A stretch of DNA of 24,271 nucleotides, taken from the IMG/VR virus record IMGVR_UViG_3300025127_000269, positions 1-24,271 of that record. The stretch is one strand, 5' to 3'. Positions 19,801 through 24,271 of this stretch are shown in pieces. The DNA is from a virus. Position 1 is the first letter of the stretch. Every line of letters starts with the position of its first letter. The notes under the pieces were generated by a model. The model saw only the letters and a program-made list of their open reading frames with translations. It was not told the DNA's origin and ran no database searches. Made by a program: the position numbers and the translations under genes.

Positions 19801-21142
19801 CTTCACAGGTGAATATATCAAGGTAGATCATCGAAATCATGGAATGTATGGAACAGGTAATAAGGTTATCATTTCCGATGCTCAATCCGATGTTCTTCCT
19901 ACAGAATTAAGTGTTGACATTGCTTCTAATGAGACTAACATTTCAGTTGCATCAACCAGTCAGTTTACTGAATTTGAAGGTGCTGTAGTTAGTGCTGCTA
20001 ATACTGGATATGCTTTCTTGAATAGTGAGATTATATCTTACACTAGTGTTGGTATTTCTAGTCTCGGTGGTGTTACTAGAGGAACCAATGGAACCAATGC
20101 ACTAAATCATCTTCAAGGTGATGCTATTACCAAATATGAATTGAATGGTATTTCTTTGGCAAGGATTAATACAGAGCATACTGTAGAAAATTCTCAAGTT
20201 GGTATTGATGAATATTACATCAAGATCAATAGAGGAACTAGCAGAGGTTCTGATGATAACACTAACAATATTCCACAACTCTCGATTGCTGAAGAAGCAT
20301 CTGGTGGTGGTAATAATGTTTATGCTTCTAAGAACATTCAATATGATGCTGTAAGACCTTTATTACAAGCATCAACCTTTGGTCCTACAGATTTCCTTGG
20401 TCTCCAATTAAGGAGTGTTAGTGGTACATCTGTTGATGGTGGTGAAGCATCATTTGTAGATGCTGGTTTTGAAAACATAGGACTTAATAGGGTTAATCAG
20501 TTAGAAACAACTAGAATTATTGCTTCTAGAGTTAATGAATCTAATCAATTAGGTTCTATTGACAGATCTAAATCTCATACGATTACTGTTGAATTAGATA
20601 ATGGTGGAGATGATTTTAACTCTCCTACTGTTGATCTTGAGGGTGCCTCTTCTCTATTCTATGAGAACAGACTAAACGCACCAATAACTGATTATCTTAC
20701 CGATTCTAGAGCGAAGCAAAGATTTAATGATCCACATGCTTCCTACTACATGTCGAATCCTATCTATATTAAGAATCCTGCTACATCATTAAGAGTGATC
20801 TTCGATAGTCGTAGACCGCCAACAACTGATTTTAGAGTTCTACATAGTACTTTAAGAGCAGATTCTAGTGAAGTTACACCTGGATTTGAACTATTTCCTG
20901 GTTATCCAAACCTCATAGATATAGATGGGGACGGTGTTGGTGATCAAATTATTGATGTTAAGAATAATACTGGTTTACCAGATCTCTTTATTCCACCTGA
21001 CGATCAAGTTTACCGTGAATATCAATACACAGTAGACAATCTCCCTAGTTTTACTGGATTCCAAATCAAGATAGTTTTCATAGGAACTAATCAAGCTAAG
21101 CATCCTGTAATTAAAAACCTAAGAGTAATCGCAGTAGCATGA
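13808..21142 (+). CDS. Large DUF4815-type baseplate/tail-fibre attachment protein
   Basis: A 2444-residue protein. Residues 1-60 (SPYYDDFDPSKGYHRVLFKPGFPVQARELSTLQSILQNQIE) carry the N-terminal signature of DUF4815 phage structural proteins. The HDVLDFRPQVPVYDP block (about residues 999-1013) and the NRRYTMRDIG.IADRVKNLEE.TTLNLLEKSAEALQI..AQGFDRFKSGFFVD.F block (about 1112-1165) are typical of cyanophage homologues. Next come twelve prolines (1582-1593), four heptads (1599-1626), and an RDPLAQSI domain from 1628 with FATVSAGTTPVNIQIRTVELGLPT and LLSDSDEYEVFCGEMG. G-x-G-Y segments follow (about 1873-1960), then an NHGM/KYELNGISLARIN domain (about 2004-2122). The C-terminus contains DIDGDGVGD (2371-2379) and FQIKIVFIGTNQAKHP..KNLRVIAVA. 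The role is inferred as a baseplate platform protein (position of T4 gp9/gp10) that carries fibres. The ATG follows the previous stop by 4 bases and overlaps the next start. Confidence 0.8.
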   Translation: MPQQTNLNVSPYYDDFDPSKGYHRVLFKPGFPVQARELSTLQSILQNQIETYGSHIFKEGALVIPGSTTFDGQYYAVQVNPTHLGTDVSVYAKNVIGKRFKGQNSGVTAKVINYITATESDRDHDTFFVKYINSSTTGDFSFFQDGEILVAEEPITYGNTTINVGGTLASTIALDSCTTGSAASIDDGVYFIRGNFVKVNKQTIILDQYNQSPSYRIGLQVLESTVSAKGDESLYDNAKGFSNFAAPGADRLQITLALSKKDISDFDDTDFVEVLRIKQGQVFSLNRDNEYNRIRDYFAKRTYDESGNYVVNPFNVNIADCLNDRLGNDGVYFKGQTTFDGNEPDDDLACLKVTAGKAYVYGYDIDKTAPSVIDFDKPRETQKVENQSFSFEMGNKFLVNNVSGITTLTERIDLMGGPVTSATATAAGTAEKIGDAKVYGFSLRDAAYEDNSTDWNLYLYDIQTYTTLKLNDNVSASDVNQSAFIVGKESGAEGFAVVAGAGSSTIQVTQTSGTFRQNEKISINGDETVSRTIEKVTAFGINDVYDFAQSGNSFTASKKLNLVLPTGFGNGQFKVATDGTVTSARADSFLVFKPGDIFSYGAPNDTAGASLNVPTRNVVLTVAADGQSMKVGTMTTVSNVFDGGVKSFEGNGFRGVQDVSLQNSSLISRIPDIGVSNVDFSTSNLFLSAQVTNESSNALGQLVLPITSVDLDDVTFVAFDQERYSVAYSNGTIQPITEDQIIITGTSITLFGLNPGQSNIRVNVTVQKSNIKNKVKEFKRCQQTEITRSVNRRSGTNAGTSINDGLNHSALYGIRVQDREICLNHPDATDIVAVLESLDTNTPVLDKITFTSTDDIFTEAIIGEKISGEDSKAIARVVSIDSGNNQISIVYLTDSKFTLLETLDFEESNAVATVQALVPGKYNNITSSYMLDKGQKNQYYDYSRIVRNAGAFVPHRKLLIIYNRYDVPSSDTGDIFTVNSYDAERYKTDIPAIGPSRTPAHDVLDFRPQVPVYDPVGATVSPFFFTARDFTGKPDRLLTPNESVVFDYDFYLPRIDKLVLHQNGEFLLLRGTPSRQPLPPESQDKCIEIATLLLPAFLKNVEDARVFLKQNRRYTMRDIGKIADRVKNLEEVTTLNLLEKSAEALQIRDAQGFDRFKSGFFVDSFSSYDFMDPSSPAEIDVDLKELRPLREFDSINLQIAPKTDVSVQQLDYSTDFALLDDENTQKTGNLLTLKYEDEVYIEQNFATKTNNINPFHVVAYTGEIRLTPSVDNWINTRRTQNVIRNTIGITVFNNQVAANFNVTTAGNGGGSATVTTQEVGRTTQRDDIRSENTFIAEENFDPFCRSRNVEFSAIGLKALTNFYPFFDNQGGIDVIPKLLEVFNVTGSFQIGETIRGTIGATAFEFRLAAPNHKKGPFANPTETYDINPYDPSSTLPNGYSQASTVLNIDITALCEQAQGAFFGFAPTNMVIRGLTSGAQATVARVRLVSDNFGDLIGAIWIRDPNATPTPQIRIRSGSRDFRLTSSETNATPLPGSTLISSGIGRYLATGTTRLIQTDVRITTLETTTVTNLSTIDIQRSDPPPPPPPPPPPPIIINNTRVIDRTRTFVNNITRVIQRTQTIIRERDRDPLAQSIITGPEGVWITKLEVFFATVSAGTTPVNIQIRTVELGLPTLNIIHRNAMVTLRPSDITTSTDGSIPTTITFPSPVYLEPSSQFAIVLLSDSDEYEVFCGEMGQKALNQQTLPSAQGKIYSQQFAMGSLFKSQNGSTWTPSQFEDMTFKLYRAKYTANRGLLTFHNPPIEPNNSQVPPLNFNPIIGLPKKAKIGITTTTNAGLIGTVFTQGRKISESNQPHRYAFVDDQGGPVDGTVGILTGGNGYGTPTNPVSTYNITGGGSGLTLNVTVSAGLSAITAATVVNDGNGYKVGDVIGIATAGTGNAGSGARVAISSISGLDTLYLTNVQAQEFEVTSNDLTYVHSSGSVIDSGLDIFDYSEEGGNFTGEYIKVDHRNHGMYGTGNKVIISDAQSDVLPTELSVDIASNETNISVASTSQFTEFEGAVVSAANTGYAFLNSEIISYTSVGISSLGGVTRGTNGTNALNHLQGDAITKYELNGISLARINTEHTVENSQVGIDEYYIKINRGTSRGSDDNTNNIPQLSIAEEASGGGNNVYASKNIQYDAVRPLLQASTFGPTDFLGLQLRSVSGTSVDGGEASFVDAGFENIGLNRVNQLETTRIIASRVNESNQLGSIDRSKSHTITVELDNGGDDFNSPTVDLEGASSLFYENRLNAPITDYLTDSRAKQRFNDPHASYYMSNPIYIKNPATSLRVIFDSRRPPTTDFRVLHSTLRADSSEVTPGFELFPGYPNLIDIDGDGVGDQIIDVKNNTGLPDLFIPPDDQVYREYQYTVDNLPSFTGFQIKIVFIGTNQAKHPVIKNLRVIAVA
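18551..18685 (+). other. Poly-proline hinge plus heptad stalk within the DUF4815-type protein
   Basis: Twelve consecutive Pro codons (18551-18586, mixed codons CCA/CCG/CCT/CCC) are followed by IIINN and then four seven-residue units: TRVIDRT, RTFVNNI, TRVIQRT, QTIIRER (18602-18685). Hydrophobic pairs VI, FV, VI and II sit at positions 3-4 of each unit, and units 1 and 3 are nearly identical. The RDPLAQSI domain follows directly. This looks like a rigid hinge and a short oligomeric coiled stalk separating the N-terminal and C-terminal halves; the structural reading is inference. Confidence 0.65.
20918..20944 (+). other. Calcium-loop-like motif DIDGDGVGD
   Basis: Residues 2371-2379 of the DUF4815-type protein read DIDGDGVGD, within LIDIDGDGVGDQIID. 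The D-x-D-G-D-G-x-x-D spacing is that of thrombospondin-3/dockerin/EF-like calcium loops. It stands in the otherwise beta-rich C-terminal domain. Metal binding is inferred from spacing only. Confidence 0.5.
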
Positions 21143-21351
21143 CAAAATCATCTTTAATTCCAGTTGAAGGACATCCTAATTTTTGTAGAGATAAAAACAC
21201 AGGAGCTATCATTAATACTGATAGTTCCTCTTTCGCTGCTTACCACCAAAGGAACTCCCAAAAAAAGATGGAAAGATTAGAGATAGAAGAGATGAAGAAC
21301 GACATCTCTGAGATGAAAGAAATGATGAGGAAACTAATTGCAAAGTTGTGA
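21139..21351 (+). CDS. Small coiled-coil protein, 70 aa, function unknown
   Basis: MTKSSLIPVEGHPNFCRDKN.. is followed by a charged helix. It overlaps the large upstream gene by ATGA (start 21139-21141, upstream stop 21140-21142), so translation is probably coupled. The N-terminal LIPVEGHPNF.RD..TGAIIN..S..F.AY block is a pattern I recall from small uncharacterised proteins of T4-like cyanophages. The C-terminal 30 residues (ERLEIEEMKNDISEMKEMMRKLIAKL) have Leu/Met/Ile at heptad spacing and should form a coiled coil. No enzyme motif or membrane segment is visible. Position suggests a minor virion or assembly factor, which is inferred. Confidence 0.75.
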   Translation: MTKSSLIPVEGHPNFCRDKNTGAIINTDSSSFAAYHQRNSQKKMERLEIEEMKNDISEMKEMMRKLIAKL

Positions 21352-21500
21352 AATTCTATCTTCCCAAGAAAAAACCGTTTTACGCTGCCCTAAAGATTAA
21401 TCGTTGGCCAGTGAATTGGTTTGATGACAAAAAAAAGTTAAGGGAAGAGAAAGAAAGAAAAAGACAAGAAAAAATTAAAAAATTATATCCAAAAACATGA
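21348..21500 (+). CDS. Tiny lysine-rich protein, 50 aa, GTG start, function unknown
   Basis: A frame missed by ordinary length cut-offs. It starts at GTG 21348-21350, overlapping the previous stop (GTGA), and ends at TGA 21498-21500, itself overlapping the next ATG (ATGA). The product begins MKFYLPKKKPFYAALKINRW and continues PVNWFDDKKK before a highly charged helix. Of 50 residues 14 are Lys and 4 Arg. Paired 4-base overlaps on both sides and a globular aromatic N-terminal half support a real gene. A GAGG at 21327-21330 is too far away to act as its ribosome site, so it would depend on re-initiation. Nucleic-acid or acidic-surface binding would fit the charge but is only a guess. Confidence 0.6.
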   Translation: MKFYLPKKKPFYAALKINRWPVNWFDDKKKLREEKERKRQEKIKKLYPKT

Positions 21501-21661
21501 GTAGAAATCCACACTCCGAATTCTTGAAATACCACGGTTTTACTGAGGTTGATGCACCAAGAAAAGAAGAAACTGACATGGCAGCATTAAAATCTGAAAT
21601 GGCAGAAATAAAAATTACTATGCTTCAAGTGCTGCAGGAGTTGAGGAAACTAAATACATAA
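21497..21661 (+). CDS. Small coiled-coil protein, 54 aa, function unknown
   Basis: Starts at ATG 21497 inside the ATGA overlap with the lysine-rich gene and ends at TAA 21659-21661. The product begins MSRNPHSEFLKYHGFTEVDA and ends with a helix, ETDMAALKSEMAEIKITMLQVLQELRKLNT, whose Met/Leu/Ile residues fall at heptad positions. Its plan (short polar head, C-terminal coiled coil) repeats that of the 70-aa protein two genes upstream, so the pair could be distant paralogues or partners that form a mixed coil. I recognise no named family. Confidence comes from overlap geometry and the clean heptad pattern. Confidence 0.65.
   Translation: MSRNPHSEFLKYHGFTEVDAPRKEETDMAALKSEMAEIKITMLQVLQELRKLNT
21649..21656 (+). 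promoter_or_regulatory. Weak late-promoter-like element ACTAAATA
   Basis: ACTAAATA matches TATAAATA at 6 of 8 positions and lies 31 bases before the ATG at 21688, almost the spacing of the exact promoter to its gene at 12232 (33 bases). It precedes the second of the two real intergenic gaps (21662-21687). It could drive the small-structural/fibre genes, but AT-rich DNA yields such matches by chance. Confidence 0.3.
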
Positions 21662-21687
21662 TAGGATAATCCGAGTGTTGTTAACAG

Positions 21688-22026
21688 ATGGCCGTCTACA
21701 TTGCAAATCTACAAATAGATGCTGGTGTGGACTTTCAGCATGGTTTCAGCCTAGGTGATAGTGATACAGGAACATATTTGAACCTGAACAACTATACCGT
21801 TACTTCTCAAATGAGAAAATGGGCTGGATCAAATACATCTGTTTCCTTCGCAGCTACAGTTACCGACCCTGATCAAGGTCAACTCGAAGTTTCTTTGGGT
21901 TCGACTCAAACAGTTGATATTAAACCTGGCCGTTATGTTTATGATGTTATATTGAGTGACGCATCTGGTTACAAATATAAGGTCGTTGAGGGAATGATCC
22001 TAGTTAGAGTAGGAGTCACAAGGTAA
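21688..22026 (+). CDS. Small virion structural protein, 112 aa, beta-sandwich-like
   Basis: MAVYIANLQIDAGVDFQHGFSL is followed by LNLNNYTVTSQMRKWAGSNTSVSFAATVTDP, then G.LEVSLGSTQTVDIKPGRYVYDVILSD, and ends VVEGMILVRVGVTR. I recall very similar small proteins (MAVY.ANL.I..G.DF, then Y.VTSQMRK.., then KPGRYVYDV, then VVEGM.LVR.G.TR) just upstream of fibre genes in T4-like cyanophages, annotated as virion structural or hypothetical. The alternating strands suggest an immunoglobulin-like baseplate or fibre-base domain; the fold is inferred. It starts after a 26-base gap. No strong Shine-Dalgarno is seen. Confidence 0.75.
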   Translation: MAVYIANLQIDAGVDFQHGFSLGDSDTGTYLNLNNYTVTSQMRKWAGSNTSVSFAATVTDPDQGQLEVSLGSTQTVDIKPGRYVYDVILSDASGYKYKVVEGMILVRVGVTR

Positions 22027-22028
22027 CC

Positions 22029-22241
22029 ATGCCATCTCTCAGAATAGGTACAGGCAATCAAGTAAAAGTAATCGCCAGTGGATCTCTTGGTGGAGGTTCT
22101 GGTGGTCGCTTGTCTTTACTGTCTGATGTTAACTCAAGTAATCTTCAAGACGGAAGTTTGCTTGTATATGATGCTGCGACAAGTAATTTCGTAGCGACTA
22201 AGAATTTCCCTGCAGCAATCATTGATGGAGGTATCTACTAG
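22029..22241 (+). CDS. Small fibre-associated structural protein, 70 aa
   Basis: MPSLRIGTGNQVKVIASGSLGGG leads into LSLLSDVNSSNLQDGSLLVYDAATSNFVAT, a motif of the form LxDVxxxxLxDGxxLxYDxxxxxFV that recurs in phage tail-fibre proteins, and the protein closes with IIDGGIY. It starts 2 bases after the previous stop. An AAGG at 22020-22023 gives a 5-base spacer to the ATG. It overlaps the fibre gene by one base. The codons for its last residues (Gly-Gly) contain the ribosome site of that next gene. A fibre-base or adaptor role is inferred from motif and position. Confidence 0.75.
   Translation: MPSLRIGTGNQVKVIASGSLGGGSGGRLSLLSDVNSSNLQDGSLLVYDAATSNFVATKNFPAAIIDGGIY
22227..22232 (+). promoter_or_regulatory. 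Shine-Dalgarno GGAGGT for the tail-fibre gene
   Basis: GGAGGT lies 8 bases before the GTG at 22241 and is the strongest ribosome site I saw in the window. It fixes the GTG as the fibre start, and sits wholly within the coding end of the 70-aa gene. Confidence 0.8.
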
Positions 22242-24271
22242 TGTCAGCTACCCTATTACTAAAACGAACTCTAGGAACTTCACCTCCTAATATTGCACCA
22301 GTCGGTACAGGTGTATCTTTTGGTGAACTTGTTTATACTTACGATACCAGTGATGTTGGTGCTGGTAAATCCTATAAGAAATTATATATTGGTAATCCTG
22401 CTGGTCCTACAGCAACTCCGATTGTAATCGGTGGTGAATATTATACTAGTCTAATACCAGAAAGTCCTGCCAATTATGGTAATAGGGAGGCAAACAAAGC
22501 ACTTATCTTAGATTCAAATGCTAAGGTAAAATCTTGGTCTGTAGTAACTGATTTCCATAACGCTGGTGTTGGTACTAACCAAGGAGATTTTTATGTCGGT
22601 GGTAACTTAAATGTTACTGGAGATTTAGTATATGATGAAGTAACTGGTAGAAATATTAATATAACAGGTATTGGCACGATTGCCACTATCTTCAATACTA
22701 AAGCAACCATTGTTGATGGTTCAATTAATAATCTGTTTACTGTATCAGGACTTGTTACCACTCTGACAGGTACAAGTGCTAATTACACTCAGGTTAATGT
22801 AGGACATGCTCTTACTGCTAATAATGTAGAAATTACTGGTATAACTACACTTACCAATAATCTTGATTTCTCTAGAAATTTAATTAAGATTGGTCGTGAG
22901 ACTGCATCTGGTATTAGTAGTGCTGATGGATCGATATTCATTGGTGACTATGCTGCCACTGGTATGGGTCAATCGACTTTAAATAGAAGAAACATAGCGA
23001 TTGGTGCCAGTGCATTACAATTTGGTGGTGTTGGAAATAATGCTGATGAATTAGAATCTAATATTGTTATGGGTAACTTTGCAGGTTATAGACTGCAAGG
23101 TACTAAAAACTTAATGGTTGGTGATAAAGTAGGTTTTGCTTTATCATCTAGTGGTAACGATGAAAACATTGCTTTGGGTAATCAGGCAATGTATGGTGAC
23201 ACTTTCCCTGTTGTGGATGGTGTTACTTTAAGTATTTCAGTTGGTCAGCAAACTGCTATTGCTAATCATGACGAATCTACTGATGTAACAGAAACAAGTG
23301 GATCAGGTCAAGGTTTAATAGTAAGACTTCAAACTGGTGGTACTGGTTTAGTTACACTAATTGATGTAATATCACCAGGCGACGGATATGTTTTAGGTGA
23401 CACATTTACCATACCATTTGGATTCCAAACTCTTACTGGTTCTGTTACTAGTATTAATGGTCGTTTCTTAAGTGGTGGTACAGGAAATAGAGAGCAGAGT
23501 AGAAATATTGCTTTAGGTCCATACGCATTATACAGTGTAGATGGTAGCAAGAATATTGCTATTGGTTATTCTGCAGGTGATACCACAACTGGAAGCGGAA
23601 ATGTCATAATTGGTTATGATCAAGAACCTGCTTTACCAGATCAAGATAATCAATTAGTTATTGGTACAGAGAATCTTAAGTGGATTTCTGGTAACAGTGA
23701 TGGCTGGGTTGGTATAGGAACTACCACGCCAGTTGCTTTACTCACAGTAAATGGTGATGTAAGCATTTCAGGAGTTGCTACTGTTCCTCAGTTAGATGTT
23801 AACGATCTTGGTATCGAAGACATCAAAGTTACTGCTGGTTTGGCAACAGACTTTGCAATTACAAATGCTAAGATTCAATCTGGTATTATCACAGATACTG
23901 TTGGTACTGCTGCAACAATCACTAATGTAGATTTTGTAAATGCAGATATTTTAGCAGCTAAGATAACTGCAGGTATTGTAACAGATATCGTTGGTACTGC
24001 TGCTACAATAACAACATTTGATACTGAAACTGCTGATCTTAAAGATGTTAAAATTACAACTGGATTAGTAACATCATTAGTTGGCACATACGCAACTATC
24101 ACTACATTCGATGCTGATGATGCAGACATCAATGTATTGAAGACAGTAACTGGTGTTGTAACATCTCTTACTGGTTTTGGTGTAACTTACAATACAGCAG
24201 ACTTTGAGTTTGTTGATGCTTCTGATATTAAGATTACAACTGGTCTAGTAACATCTTTAGTTGGTACATAT
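22241..24271 (+). CDS. Tail-fibre protein, 3'-truncated by the window edge
   Basis: Starts at GTG 22241, with GGAGGT 8 bases upstream, and stays open for 677 codons to the right edge. The N-terminus (MSATLLLKRTLGTSPPNIAPVGTGVSFGELVYTYD, then KKLYIGNP) follows the KR..G..P..L..GEL....G.LYIG plan of many phage fibre N-termini, which attach to the baseplate. Then come GGNLNVTGDL and repeated T-G-I-T segments, nine I-x-[IVLM]-G repeats resembling YadA heads (22934-23674), a VGIGTTTPVALLTVNGDVSISG motif seen in trimeric fibres, and an array of exact 30-residue repeats (from 23882). The receptor-binding tip is not in the window. A homotrimeric host-recognition fibre is the expected role from family knowledge; trimerisation itself is inferred. 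Confidence 0.8.
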   Translation, partial: MSATLLLKRTLGTSPPNIAPVGTGVSFGELVYTYDTSDVGAGKSYKKLYIGNPAGPTATPIVIGGEYYTSLIPESPANYGNREANKALILDSNAKVKSWSVVTDFHNAGVGTNQGDFYVGGNLNVTGDLVYDEVTGRNINITGIGTIATIFNTKATIVDGSINNLFTVSGLVTTLTGTSANYTQVNVGHALTANNVEITGITTLTNNLDFSRNLIKIGRETASGISSADGSIFIGDYAATGMGQSTLNRRNIAIGASALQFGGVGNNADELESNIVMGNFAGYRLQGTKNLMVGDKVGFALSSSGNDENIALGNQAMYGDTFPVVDGVTLSISVGQQTAIANHDESTDVTETSGSGQGLIVRLQTGGTGLVTLIDVISPGDGYVLGDTFTIPFGFQTLTGSVTSINGRFLSGGTGNREQSRNIALGPYALYSVDGSKNIAIGYSAGDTTTGSGNVIIGYDQEPALPDQDNQLVIGTENLKWISGNSDGWVGIGTTTPVALLTVNGDVSISGVATVPQLDVNDLGIEDIKVTAGLATDFAITNAKIQSGIITDTVGTAATITNVDFVNADILAAKITAGIVTDIVGTAATITTFDTETADLKDVKITTGLVTSLVGTYATITTFDADDADINVLKTVTGVVTSLTGFGVTYNTADFEFVDASDIKITTGLVTSLVGTY
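22934..23674 (+). repeat. YadA-head-like repeats in the tail fibre
   Basis: Nine short units of the form [IL]-x-[IVLM]-G-x-x-A: IFIGDYAA, IAIGASAL, IVMGNFAG, LMVGDKVG, IALGNQAM, then IALGPYAL, IAIGYSAG, VIIGYDQE and LVIGTENL. This is the pattern of the left-handed parallel beta-roll of trimeric adhesin heads, also widespread in phage fibres. A stretch of about 105 codons (23192-23506) containing a G-x-G-Y segment separates units 5 and 6. Confidence 0.7.
23882..24271 (+). repeat. 90-bp periodic tandem repeat in the tail fibre
   Basis: Units start at 23882, 23972, 24062, 24152 and 24242 (the last cut by the window edge). Each full unit is exactly 30 residues: G[IVL][IV]T[DS]x[VT]G[TF]..., then [AV]T[IY][TN]...D...AD or similar, then a [KT] I/V T [TA] end. 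A 15-residue half-unit (GLATDFAITNAKIQS) precedes the array at 23837. The fixed length with no indels in four units indicates a regular fibrous shaft; the number of units may continue beyond the window. Confidence 0.8.

Noticed and set aside
19679-20341. Antisense frames of 68 and 79 codons (19679-19885, 20102-20341)
   Set aside because: They oppose the conserved NHGM to KYELNGISLARIN region; no supporting signals.
21351-21500. Non-coding A-rich leader or RNA between small genes
   Set aside because: The stretch is better explained as the 50-codon GTG-started frame with overlaps at both ends; I found no convincing hairpin or terminator.
23329-24132. Antisense frames of 73 and 85 codons (23329-23550, 23875-24132)
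   Set aside because: Their internal repeats simply mirror the repeat structure of the fibre gene on the + strand, which has a start, a strong ribosome site and fibre motifs.
22241-24271. Diversity-generating retroelement target in the fibre
   Set aside because: No reverse transcriptase, no template/variable repeat pair with adenine-biased differences, and the fibre C-terminus is outside the window.

Overview
This window looks like the late (virion structural) region of a T4-like marine myovirus, most probably a cyanophage of Prochlorococcus or Synechococcus. The evidence is AT-rich DNA, every gene on one strand with almost no intergenic space, a textbook T4-type late promoter (TATAAATA), and very large tail or baseplate proteins built from modules I know from cyanophages. 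These modules are a YHYH-type domain, a DUF4815-type N-terminus, an RDPLAQ-type domain, G(I/V)(G/S)TT linkers, and an 'NGxxQxP' module. The host is inferred: no host-specific or metabolic gene is present, and a related pelagiphage-type myovirus is not excluded.

Layout, all on the + strand. (1) 1-12195: the 3' part of a giant virion gene, at least 4064 codons and open at the left edge. It is a mosaic of repeated beta-rich modules, including an 8-unit array with an invariant Cys and a Tyr-Pro signature at 7.8-10.25 kb. (2) A late promoter overlaps its stop codon. (3) 12232-13803: a 523-aa protein resembling cyanophage baseplate wedge gp8. (4) 13808-21142: a 2444-aa DUF4815-type baseplate/tail protein with a 12-proline hinge, a heptad segment and an RDPLAQ domain. 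(5) 21139-21661: three tiny genes (70, 50 and 54 aa) chained by 4-base start/stop overlaps; two look like short coiled coils. (6) 21688-22241: two small structural proteins (112 and 70 aa). (7) 22241 to the right edge: a GTG-started tail-fibre gene, open to the end, with a YadA-head-like repeat region and an exactly 90-bp-periodic repeat array.

The order (giant wedge-type protein, gp8-like, very large baseplate protein, small proteins, fibre) parallels the T4 gene 7-8-9/10-11-12 block. A reasonable reading is one assembly module: baseplate wedge, fibre-attachment platform, then host-recognition fibre. Translational coupling between the small genes would help set stoichiometry. I saw no RNA genes, CRISPR, transposons, integrase or diversity-generating retroelement. 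No gene-free stretch exceeds 40 bases. I see no convincing non-structural 'system' here. The novelty lies in the modular repeat architecture of the virion proteins.
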